A stretch of DNA of 22,185 nt from an uncultured Dechloromonas sp. (GTDB lineage Bacteria; Pseudomonadota; Gammaproteobacteria; Burkholderiales; Rhodocyclaceae), in assembly GCA_937996725.1 (NCBI GenBank), contig CALKUR010000092.1, forward strand, positions 1 through 22,185. The letters run 5' to 3'. Below, one piece after another: positions 14,510-21,780 of the stretch. The notes beneath the pieces are model-generated. The model ran no database searches and had not been told where the DNA came from. It saw only the letters and a list, made by a program, of their open reading frames with translations. The position numbers were made by a program, and so were the translations under genes. Position 1 is the first letter of the stretch, and each line of letters begins with the position of its first letter.

Positions 14510-14848
14510 CTATTTCCGACGTTTCTCGGTCTTAACGACCTCTTCGGTTTTGGGCAGACAACTTTGCCCCTGACAGCATTTATCCGTCAGGTATGCAAGA
14601 AGCTCATCCATCACGCTGTAATCCGTGGCGTAATAGATGAAACGGCTCTCCTGTCTGGACGTGATCAAACCGACCCGGCTCAGATTGGAAAGATGGAACG
14701 ACGCCGTCGCTGCTGGTAAGCCGAGCTGCTCTGCGATCGCCGAGGCATTCACCCCCTCCGGACCCGCTTCAACCAGCAAGCGGTAAATGGAGAGACGTGA
14801 CTCGTGACCCAGTGCAGCAAGCAAGTCGGCAGCGTTAAGCGTTTCCAT
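14510..14848 (-). CDS. arsR: ArsR-family transcriptional repressor
   Basis: This is a 112-residue winged-helix repressor of the ArsR/SmtB family, the first gene of the ars operon. The helix-turn-helix spans about residues 34-58 (ASAIAEQLGLPAATASFHLS), followed by the wing ITSRQESRFIYYATD. The usual ELCVCDL arsenic-binding motif in the recognition region is absent. Cysteines cluster instead near the C-terminus (Cys91, Cys92, Cys97 in KCCQGQSC), as in the Acidithiobacillus ferrooxidans-type ArsR. The ATG at 14848 gives a standard N-terminus; a longer open frame upstream lacks family similarity. It should repress its own operon until arsenite or antimonite binds. Confidence 0.93.
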   Translation of the reverse strand: METLNAADLLAALGHESRLSIYRLLVEAGPEGVNASAIAEQLGLPAATASFHLSNLSRVGLITSRQESRFIYYATDYSVMDELLAYLTDKCCQGQSCLPKTEEVVKTEKRRK

Positions 14849-14894
14849 GATTCCAATTTTATCGAAATAAGGTGACAAATGTATTACAGGTTCA

Positions 14895-14910
14895 ACGGTG
14901 GCGCAACCGT
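14895..14910. promoter_or_regulatory. Near-perfect palindrome upstream of arsR, possible ArsR operator
   Basis: A 16-base element, ACGGTGGCGCAACCGT, is its own reverse complement at 14 of 16 positions. It lies 47-62 bases upstream of the arsR start, where the -35 region of the ars promoter would be expected. It is a candidate operator for the divergent ars operon, but I have no family consensus to match it to. Confidence 0.3.
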
Positions 14911-14930
14911 ATTCCGTGAGCCCCATCCGA

Positions 14931-14963
14931 GTGCATCAACGGTTTGACGCACCAGTCTCGTGC
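14931..14963. promoter_or_regulatory. NtrC-like enhancer site with an overlapping longer dyad
   Basis: CGCACCAGTCTCGTGCC (14948-14964) contains GCAC-N7-GTGC at 14949-14963, the arrangement of the NtrC consensus TGCACC-N5-GGTGCA, with 9 of 10 core bases (GCACC/GGTGC) matching. Its centre is about 106 bases upstream of the start predicted from the sigma-54-type element at 15036. A second dyad overlaps it: arms GTGCATCAA (14931-14939) and TTGACGCAC (14944-14952) match at 8 of 9 positions around a 4-base centre. Both lie between the arsR operon and the ATP-grasp gene. Confidence 0.5.
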
Positions 14964-15034
14964 CTTTTTTGGGCGTTACTGGCTCTAGGAGCAATCTTCA
15001 GTCCCCATGCCGCGCTGAAATAGGGCATTAGATG

Positions 15035-15052
15035 TTGGCACAGTTCTTGTAT
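15035..15052 (+). promoter_or_regulatory. Sigma-54-type (-24/-12) promoter of the ATP-grasp/Anbu operon
   Basis: TTGGCACAGTTCTTGTAT fits the sigma-54 consensus TGGCAC-N5-TTGC with GG and the -12 dinucleotide ten bases apart. The one weakness is GT instead of GC at -12. Transcription would begin near 15062, about 30 bases before the ATG at 15092. The same core recurs before the transglutaminase gene, and an NtrC-like site lies upstream, which strengthens the call. Confidence 0.6.
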
Positions 15053-15091
15053 TGATCATCTCGTAATCCACAAGGATTAGTGAGGAAGATC

Positions 15092-16498
15092 ATGTTTGAC
15101 GAAATGTTGCTCGAAAACGGCGCGGTTCGACCGCACTACCAAGGCTTTGATTCCTGGAAGGCTGCACGCCAATCCGGATTTCTCGAAGGCAAAAAAGCAG
15201 AAGCCGATCATCTATTCCGGCAGGTGGGCATCACGTTCTCTGTCTATGGAGATGATGTCGGTACAGAGCGGCTTATTCCATTCGATCTGGTACCACGTAT
15301 TATCCCAGCCGCGCACTGGGCACGCCTTGAAAAGGGACTGACGCAACGCGTCCAGGCACTTAATTTGTTTTTGAAAGATGTATACGGTCGCGGCGACATA
15401 TTGCGCGCCGGCATCGTGCCGGCCAATCGAGTTCTTGGTAACGCCCAGTTCCGCAAAGAAATGCTCGACCTCAATGTACCATCCGGTATCTACGCCATGA
15501 TCGCCGGTATCGATCTCGTCTGCGTCGGTGAGAACGAATGGTATGTGCTCGAAGACAACTTGCGCGTCCCATCCGGTGTGTCATACATGCTAGAGAACCG
15601 CAAAATGATGATGCGGTTATTCCCGGATCTGTTCGGTTCGCACCGTATAGCGCCTGTGGCGCACTATCCGGATCTTCTGCTTGAAACACTTCGTCAGGGC
15701 GCACCAGATGGGTTAGAAGACCCCATGGTTGTCGTACTGACACCGGGGCTCTATAACTCGGCTTACTTTGAGCACGCTTTCCTGGCGCAGCAGATGGGGG
15801 TCGAGCTGGTTGAAGGCAAAGACCTAATGGTTGAGGATGACACGGTCTACATGCACACTACGCACGGTAAAAAGCGGGTGGACGTCATCTATCGTCGGAT
15901 TGACGACGACTTCCTGGACCCGGAAGTCTTTAACAAGGACTCCATGCTCGGCGTGCCTGGGCTGATGCGCGCTTATCGCGCCGGCCGTGTCACGCTGGCG
16001 AACGCGATCGGCACAGGGGTGGCCGATGACAAGTCGATCTACCCTTATGTGCCCGAAATGATTCGTTTCTACCTGGGCCAGGAACCGATTCTGCATAACG
16101 TGCCGACGCATATCTGTTCTGAAAGTGACTCGCTGAAATACGTTCTGGACAATCTGGAAAAGCTGGTCGTCAAGGAAGTGCATGGTGCCGGTGGCTACGG
16201 CATGCTGATCGGGCCCGCTGCTTCACGTGCTGAGATCGCCGAGTTCCGCGCCAAGCTGATTGCCCACCCGGACGCCTATATCGCCCAGCCAACGTTGTCG
16301 CTATCGACTTGTCCAACCATGGTTGAAAGTGGTATTGCACCTCGCCACATCGATTTGCGGCCCTTCGTGCTGAGTTCGCCGAGTGGCGTCCGAATGGTTC
16401 CCGGCGGCCTGACACGGGTGGCGCTCAAGGAGGGCTCACTTGTGGTCAACTCGTCACAGGGGGGTGGCACCAAGGACACATGGGTTGCTTCTGACTAA
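15092..16498 (+). CDS. Circularly permuted ATP-grasp ligase (first gene of Anbu cluster)
   Basis: This is a 468-residue protein of the circularly permuted ATP-grasp type (older names DUF404/DUF407). It is expected to join a carboxylate to an amine with ATP through an acyl-phosphate. Visible family motifs are PHYQGFDSW near the start, TQRVQALNLFLKDVYG at residues 84-99, VLEDNLRVPSGVSYM at 152-166, and a lysine- and glycine-rich nucleotide segment VVKEVHGAGGYGML around 359-372. The PFVL and GG-rich C-terminus follow. I chose the ATG at 15092 over a GTG at 15080 because GAGGA sits 5 bases upstream of it. It heads the operon with alpha-E, Anbu and transglutaminase genes, and is preceded by a sigma-54-type promoter. 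Its substrates are unknown. Confidence 0.92.
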   Translation: MFDEMLLENGAVRPHYQGFDSWKAARQSGFLEGKKAEADHLFRQVGITFSVYGDDVGTERLIPFDLVPRIIPAAHWARLEKGLTQRVQALNLFLKDVYGRGDILRAGIVPANRVLGNAQFRKEMLDLNVPSGIYAMIAGIDLVCVGENEWYVLEDNLRVPSGVSYMLENRKMMMRLFPDLFGSHRIAPVAHYPDLLLETLRQGAPDGLEDPMVVVLTPGLYNSAYFEHAFLAQQMGVELVEGKDLMVEDDTVYMHTTHGKKRVDVIYRRIDDDFLDPEVFNKDSMLGVPGLMRAYRAGRVTLANAIGTGVADDKSIYPYVPEMIRFYLGQEPILHNVPTHICSESDSLKYVLDNLEKLVVKEVHGAGGYGMLIGPAASRAEIAEFRAKLIAHPDAYIAQPTLSLSTCPTMVESGIAPRHIDLRPFVLSSPSGVRMVPGGLTRVALKEGSLVVNSSQGGGTKDTWVASD

Positions 16499-16549
16499 GC
16501 AGCCTTTTTCTCAATCTACACTTTCATGTCATTACTCTAAGGAAGTTCC

Positions 16550-17515
16550 ATGCTTTCCCGCACCGCTGATAGCCTGTACTGGATGGCGCGTTATACTGAA
16601 CGTGCCGAAAACACAGCCCGTCTGATCGACATCGGTCTGCAACAATCGCTGTTGCCTGGTCAGCAGCGCGAGGCTGAAGCCAGTCTGGCAGGGATGCTCG
16701 GGCTTGCCGAACTGTTACCGGTGTACCAGGAAAAATTTGGCAACGTTAATCCAGAGTCGGTAATCCGCTTCATGGTCCTGGACGAGGATAACCCATCGTC
16801 GATCTGGAACAGCCTGCACAACGCCCGGGAAAACGCCCGTTCTGTTCGGGGCCAGATCACCACGGGGCTCTGGGAAACAACCAACGCGACCTGGCTCGAA
16901 TTTCTCAAACTTTGCGATGAAGGATTACCGTTGATTGACCCGGGAAAATTCTTCGAATGGGTTCAGCTGCGCTCCCATCTGTCGCGCGGCATCACGATCG
17001 GCACCATGATTAAAGACGAAGCATTTCGCTTCATTCGGCTTGGCACGTTTCTCGAACGTGCCGACAGTACAGCACGCATGATCGACCTACGCTTCCATCA
17101 GATTGAAACGCAGGATGCCCATGCAGGAATTCTGGATCCGGACGATCCCGATTATGCGGTGCGCGAGTTCTACCACTGGGAGGCCGTATTGCGTTCGCTA
17201 TCAGCTTTCGAAGCCTATCGCAAAGTCTATCGAGACACGATCACCGGCACCCGCGTGGCAGAACTGCTGATTCTTAATCCGGACATGCCGCGCTCAATCG
17301 CGTCCTGCATGAATGAGGTTGTGGCCAATCTACAACTGGTCGGCAATGGCAACTCCGCAGAAACCCGTCGGCGCGCCGGCAAACTGGCATCAACACTGCG
17401 TTACATGACGCTCGAGGAGATTGCAGAGGAAGGTCTGCACGGTTGGTTGACACAATTTCTTGCCGACATTGACGATCTGGGCGTTAGAATGCGGCAGGAT
17501 TTTCTGGTTCTCTGA
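16550..17515 (+). CDS. Alpha-E domain protein (DUF403)
   Basis: This is a 321-residue all-helical protein of the alpha-E family, which takes its name from conserved glutamates. The opening MLSRTADSLYWMARYTERAENTARL is highly characteristic. The segment ERAENTARLIDI (residues 17-28) recurs as ERADSTARMIDL (169-180), showing an internal duplication. There is no signal peptide or membrane segment. The family is nearly always found beside, or fused to, circularly permuted ATP-grasp ligases and is thought to be their helper or a substrate-handling domain; its activity is not established. AAGGAAG lies before the ATG, 51 bases after the ATP-grasp stop. Confidence 0.92.
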   Translation: MLSRTADSLYWMARYTERAENTARLIDIGLQQSLLPGQQREAEASLAGMLGLAELLPVYQEKFGNVNPESVIRFMVLDEDNPSSIWNSLHNARENARSVRGQITTGLWETTNATWLEFLKLCDEGLPLIDPGKFFEWVQLRSHLSRGITIGTMIKDEAFRFIRLGTFLERADSTARMIDLRFHQIETQDAHAGILDPDDPDYAVREFYHWEAVLRSLSAFEAYRKVYRDTITGTRVAELLILNPDMPRSIASCMNEVVANLQLVGNGNSAETRRRAGKLASTLRYMTLEEIAEEGLHGWLTQFLADIDDLGVRMRQDFLVL

Positions 17516-17529
17516 CATTAGCCATACAT

Positions 17530-18351
17530 ATGACCTACTGCGTAGCACTCCGGCTCAACGCCGGTCTTGTCTTTCTTTCAGACGCCCGAACAAATGCCGG
17601 GATTGATCAGATCAGCACCTTTCGCAAGATGAGCATCGTTGAGCGACCAGGTGACCGGCTCGTTGTCATGATGTCTGCCGGCAATCTGGCTATTACGCAA
17701 GCTGTGCGTCAACACCTGGCGGAAACCCTGGAAAACGACAAAGGTATTCTGGCAGCCCACTCGATGTACGAAGTTGCACAGTGTGTCGGCGAAGCTGTTC
17801 GCTTCGTCTATCACCGGGATGCTAAGGCCTTGCAGCAGTTTGGAATCGACTTCAATTGCAGCCTGATTGTTGGTGGCCAGATCGGCACCGAGCGCTGTCG
17901 TATTTTCGAAGTCTACTCAGCCGGCAACTTTATCGAATGCGCTGAAGAGAAGCCTTATCTACAGATTGGCGAATCAAAATACGGCAAGCCGATTCTGGAT
18001 CGCGTCATTCGCCCGGAAACATCGCTGGGCGATGCGGCAAAATGCGCCTTAGTGTCCATGGATTCCACCCTACGCTCCAACCTCTCAGTGGGCTTACCGC
18101 TTGACATGCTAGTCTACAAAACGGGGGCGCTGGAAGTGACGCATTTCAGCCATATCGATGCGACAAACGCCTACTTTGATCGGATCCACAATACTTGGGG
18201 CGAAAAACTCAAGGAAGTATTCAGCGCCCTGCCCAATCCGGTCTGGACCGAGACAAGCGCCGAAGAAGCCCGCCTGGTGTCATTGCGCGTGGGCAACGCC
18301 GCCGAAACACGTCCGACCCATTCGATTCAGACCCTGGCCGGACAACAGTAG
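17530..18351 (+). CDS. anbu: Anbu, proteasome-like Ntn-hydrolase
   Basis: This is a 273-residue member of the Anbu (ancestral beta subunit) family, related to HslV and proteasome beta subunits. The sequence starts MTYCVALRLNAGLVFLSDAR; removal of Met1 would expose Thr2 as the N-terminal nucleophile. Asp18 (SDAR) and Lys33 (FRKMS) sit where the proteasome has Asp17 and Lys33, so the active site looks intact. Known Anbu proteins form large self-assembled rings or open spirals and have shown little or no activity on standard substrates. No ATPase partner such as HslU or Mpa is encoded nearby. There is no obvious Shine-Dalgarno site, and it lies 14 bases after the alpha-E gene, so coupling is likely. 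Its partners suggest it trims or hydrolyses the product of the ligases. Confidence 0.93.
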   Translation: MTYCVALRLNAGLVFLSDARTNAGIDQISTFRKMSIVERPGDRLVVMMSAGNLAITQAVRQHLAETLENDKGILAAHSMYEVAQCVGEAVRFVYHRDAKALQQFGIDFNCSLIVGGQIGTERCRIFEVYSAGNFIECAEEKPYLQIGESKYGKPILDRVIRPETSLGDAAKCALVSMDSTLRSNLSVGLPLDMLVYKTGALEVTHFSHIDATNAYFDRIHNTWGEKLKEVFSALPNPVWTETSAEEARLVSLRVGNAAETRPTHSIQTLAGQQ

Positions 18352-18357
18352 GGGCAG

Positions 18358-18375
18358 TTGGCACAGCTTTTGCGT
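18358..18375 (+). promoter_or_regulatory. Second sigma-54-type promoter, before the transglutaminase-DUF2126 gene
   Basis: TTGGCACAGCTTTTGCGT contains TGGCAC-N5-TTGC, an exact match to the sigma-54 core, with GG (18360-18361) and GC (18372-18373) ten bases apart. It shares 14 of 18 bases with the element at 15035-15052. Transcription would begin near 18385, leaving a leader of about 29 bases before the GTG at 18414. It lies in the only sizeable gap (62 bases) in this half of the operon. Confidence 0.65.
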
Positions 18376-18413
18376 GATGGAGGGTGTCCCAATGACCGCT
18401 CCGGAGCTGTGCT

Positions 18414-21400
18414 GTGTCAATCCACGTTGCCCTCAATCACGTCACCCACTACCGTTATGATCGCCCTATTAGTCTTGGGCCGCAGATCATCCGGCTGAGG
18501 CCCTGCCCGCATGCGCGCACACGCATCCTCAGCTACTCGATGCGCGTACTGCCGGGTGAACACTTCATCAACTGGCAGCAAGATCCACAGGCGAACTATC
18601 TGGCTCGCATGGTCTTTCCCGAGAAGACCCGAGAATTCAGAATCGAAGTCGATTTCGTGGCCGAAATGGCGGTGCACAACCCTTTCGATTTCTTTCTGGA
18701 ACCCGAGGCTGAAACTTTTCCGTTCTCATATCCAGCTGAGCAGGCGCATGAGTTGCAACCCTATCGCGCCTGCCTAAGTCCGACACCAAAATTTAGCGCC
18801 TACCTATCAACAATTCCACATCAAAAAGTACGTACCATCGATTTTCTCGTTGGGCTCAATCAACGTCTGCAGCAAGACATCAGTTACACCATTCGTCTGC
18901 AACCAGGCGTGCAAACACCTGAGCAAACCCTAACCAAACGTTCCGGATCTTGCCGCGATTCCGCTTGGTTACTCGTGCAGTTACTGCGCCATTTGGGATT
19001 CGCCGCACGCTTTGTCTCCGGTTATCTCATTCAGTTAGCGCCCGATATCAAATCACTGGATGGTCCATCGGGACCGGAAGCCGATTTCACCGATTTGCAT
19101 GCCTGGTGCGAGGTCTATCTACCGGGTGCAGGTTGGATCGGTTTTGATCCAACATCAGGGCTGCTCGCCGGCGAAGGTCATATTCCCGTCGCATGCTCGC
19201 CGGACCCAGGCTCGGCGGCACCGGTATCGGGTGCAATCGATGAATGCGAGTGCGAATTCGAGCACAGCATGCAAGTCACGCGGATCTGGGAAGCACCGCG
19301 CGTCACCAAGCCCTACACGGATGAGTCCTGGTTCGAGATCGACACAATGGGTGGACAGGTCGATGCCGACTTACAGCGCCTGGATGTGCGTCTCACTCAG
19401 GGGGGTGAGCCAACCTTTGTTTCGGTCGACGACCGTGATGGTGCCGAGTGGAACACTGACGCGATGGGACCAACCAAACGTATTCTGGGCGCATCGTTAC
19501 TCGATAAACTGCGTCACGAATACGCACCCAACGGTTTACGCCATTATGGCCAGGGGAAATGGTATCCCGGCGAACAATTGCCACGCTGGTCACTCAATAT
19601 TTACTGGCGTAAGGACGGTGAACCGCTCTGGCTTAATCCCAATCTAGTGGCTGACGAGTCCATCGATTATGGGGTAACCGCCGAGGATGCCGGTGCCTTT
19701 CTCAAGGAGGTTGCTGAGCGACTGGGCGTACATCCGAAATGGGTCTTTCCCGCATTCGAAGATGTCTGGTACTACCTATGGCGCGAGCGTCGGCTTCCGG
19801 AAAACGTCGATCCTTTCGATTCTCGCCTCGATGACGAGTTGGAGCGAGATCGACTACGCAAAATCTACATGCAGGGCCTAGATCAGGTCATTGGCCATGT
19901 GCTACCGATTGCCCGGAGTTACGATGCCGAGCGCTGGCAGAGTGGGCCCTGGTTCCTACGCGATGAACGCTGCTACCTGATTCCAGGGGATTCTGCGTTT
20001 GGTTACCGATTACCGCTGGATTCGCAGCCCTGGTGTAGCCGCGGCGACTTCCCCTACATCAATGAACCCGACCCGACCGTCACGCAGCCTCAGTTGCCTA
20101 CGCACGCACAGTTGCGGGTTAGGGTGGGCGACACCCCACAGTCTAGGGCTGAGAAAGCCTATGGCAGCGGGCGATACCCTATCAGCAGCGATCCTTTGAC
20201 GGCGCTGAAAAAGCCGCAGAACTTCGAATCGGCTGGCTGGATCACGCGCACAGCGATGTGCGCCGAACCACGTAATGGCAAACTTTACGTTTTCATGCCG
20301 CCCACGGTATGCCTCGAAGACTACCTGGAAATTCTGGCGGCGGTGGAAGCCACGGCTGAGTCCATGGGACTGCCGATCATTATCGAGGGCTATGAACCCC
20401 CACGCGACATGCGCTTGACCGTGCTGCGCGTGACGCCGGACCCGGGCGTTATTGAAGTCAATGTACAGCCGGCCAGCAGTTGGGACGAGCTGACGCGGCA
20501 CACCAAATTCCTCTACGAAGCAGCGCATCAAACCCGATTATCGACGGAGAAGTTCATGCTCGATGGTCGTCATACCGGCACCGGTGGCGGCAATCACTTC
20601 GTCCTCGGCGGGGCAACGCCGAATGATTCGCCTTTCCTGCGTCGGCCAGATGTGCTGGCCAGCATGGTCGCTTATTGGCATAACCACCCGGCATTGTCCT
20701 ATCTGTTTTCCGGGCTATTCATCGGACCGACCAGCCAAGCGCCGCGCGTCGACGAAGCGCGGCATGAATCTGTACGTGAACTCGAAGTCGCATTCGAAGA
20801 ACTGCGCCGGCAAAATTCCCTATTCAACAACGTTCCACCGTGGATGATCGACCGCGTACTGCGCAACCTGCTGGTCGACGTGACTGGTAACACGCATCGC
20901 GCCGAATTCTGTATCGACAAGCTATATTCGCCGGATAGTTCGACCGGCCGGCTGGGTCTACTCGAAATGCGTGCCTTCGAAATGCCCCCGCATGCCCACA
21001 TGAGTCTGGCGCAGCAATTGCTGATGCGCGCACTCATCGCCCGTTTCTGGAAAACACCGTATCAGCCGTCAAGTCTGATTCGCTGGGGCACCCAATTGCA
21101 TGATCGATTCATGCTGCCACACTTTGTCTGGGATGATCTGTGCGACGTGATCGAAGAGCTCAATCTAGCTGGCTATGCCTTCAAGACCGAATGGTTTGCG
21201 CCGCACTTCGAATTCCGTTTCCCACATATCGGCGAGATGGACGTTCACAACGTCCGCATGGATCTGCGCATGGCACTGGAGCCATGGCATGTCATGGGTG
21301 AGGAAGGCGCGCCGGGTGGCACGGTCCGTTACGTCGACTCCTCTCTGGAACGCATCCAGGTCAAGGTCAATGGCTTCGTCGAAGGGCGACATGTCGTTAC

Positions 21401-21758
21401 CTGCAACGGCGAAGTCTTACCATTGCATCCGACAGGCACACAAGGGGAATACGTCGCTGGCGTACGCTACCGCGCCTGGCAACCGCCGAATTGCCTGCAC
21501 CCCACCATTGGCGTGCATGCCCCGCTGACCTTCGATCTCGTTGACACTTGGATGCACCGTTCGCTGGGCGGTTGCCAGTATCACGTAGCGCATCCGGGCG
21601 GGCGGAATTACGACACTTTCCCGGTCAATGCCTATGAGGCCGAGGCCCGCCGTCTGGCGCGCTTCTTCCGCATCGGTCATACTCCGGGGGAAGTTTGCGT
21701 CGATAGACGTCATCTCAACCCAGACTTCCCGTTAACGCTGGATTTGCGTTTGACCTGA
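18414..21758 (+). CDS. Transglutaminase-like protease fused to DUF2126 ligase-like domain
   Basis: This is a 1114-residue two-part protein. Residues 1-90 are the bacterial transglutaminase N-terminal beta domain. The papain-like transglutaminase core follows with an intact triad: Cys180 (SGSCRDSAW), His229 (DLHAWCEVYLPG) and Asp245 (GFDPTSG). From about residue 300 the DUF2126 region follows, with QGGEPTF at 329-335, a GTGGGNHFVLGG loop near 722-733 and LLEMRAFEMPPHAHM at 849-863. DUF2126 was proposed by Iyer and colleagues to be a circularly permuted glutamine-synthetase-type ligase. The start is GTG with GGAG 7 bases upstream. So one chain may both make and cut amide or isopeptide bonds; this is inference. 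No signal peptide is seen. Confidence 0.93.
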   Translation: MSIHVALNHVTHYRYDRPISLGPQIIRLRPCPHARTRILSYSMRVLPGEHFINWQQDPQANYLARMVFPEKTREFRIEVDFVAEMAVHNPFDFFLEPEAETFPFSYPAEQAHELQPYRACLSPTPKFSAYLSTIPHQKVRTIDFLVGLNQRLQQDISYTIRLQPGVQTPEQTLTKRSGSCRDSAWLLVQLLRHLGFAARFVSGYLIQLAPDIKSLDGPSGPEADFTDLHAWCEVYLPGAGWIGFDPTSGLLAGEGHIPVACSPDPGSAAPVSGAIDECECEFEHSMQVTRIWEAPRVTKPYTDESWFEIDTMGGQVDADLQRLDVRLTQGGEPTFVSVDDRDGAEWNTDAMGPTKRILGASLLDKLRHEYAPNGLRHYGQGKWYPGEQLPRWSLNIYWRKDGEPLWLNPNLVADESIDYGVTAEDAGAFLKEVAERLGVHPKWVFPAFEDVWYYLWRERRLPENVDPFDSRLDDELERDRLRKIYMQGLDQVIGHVLPIARSYDAERWQSGPWFLRDERCYLIPGDSAFGYRLPLDSQPWCSRGDFPYINEPDPTVTQPQLPTHAQLRVRVGDTPQSRAEKAYGSGRYPISSDPLTALKKPQNFESAGWITRTAMCAEPRNGKLYVFMPPTVCLEDYLEILAAVEATAESMGLPIIIEGYEPPRDMRLTVLRVTPDPGVIEVNVQPASSWDELTRHTKFLYEAAHQTRLSTEKFMLDGRHTGTGGGNHFVLGGATPNDSPFLRRPDVLASMVAYWHNHPALSYLFSGLFIGPTSQAPRVDEARHESVRELEVAFEELRRQNSLFNNVPPWMIDRVLRNLLVDVTGNTHRAEFCIDKLYSPDSSTGRLGLLEMRAFEMPPHAHMSLAQQLLMRALIARFWKTPYQPSSLIRWGTQLHDRFMLPHFVWDDLCDVIEELNLAGYAFKTEWFAPHFEFRFPHIGEMDVHNVRMDLRMALEPWHVMGEEGAPGGTVRYVDSSLERIQVKVNGFVEGRHVVTCNGEVLPLHPTGTQGEYVAGVRYRAWQPPNCLHPTIGVHAPLTFDLVDTWMHRSLGGCQYHVAHPGGRNYDTFPVNAYEAEARRLARFFRIGHTPGEVCVDRRHLNPDFPLTLDLRLT

Positions 21759-21780
21759 TCACCTGAACCGGCTTCGTTAT

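Noticed and set aside
14849..14926. N-terminal extension of ArsR from 14926
   Set aside because: The added residues do not resemble ArsR proteins and would cover the promoter region; METLNAADLL at 14848 is a normal family start.
15080..15091. GTG start at 15080 for the first ATP-grasp protein
   Set aside because: The AAGGA before it is only 3 bases away, while GAGGA stands 5 bases before the ATG at 15092, whose protein starts like family members.
20010..20531. Long antisense open frame inside the transglutaminase-DUF2126 gene
   Set aside because: It mirrors strong codon bias of the sense gene, has no ribosome site and resembles no family I know.
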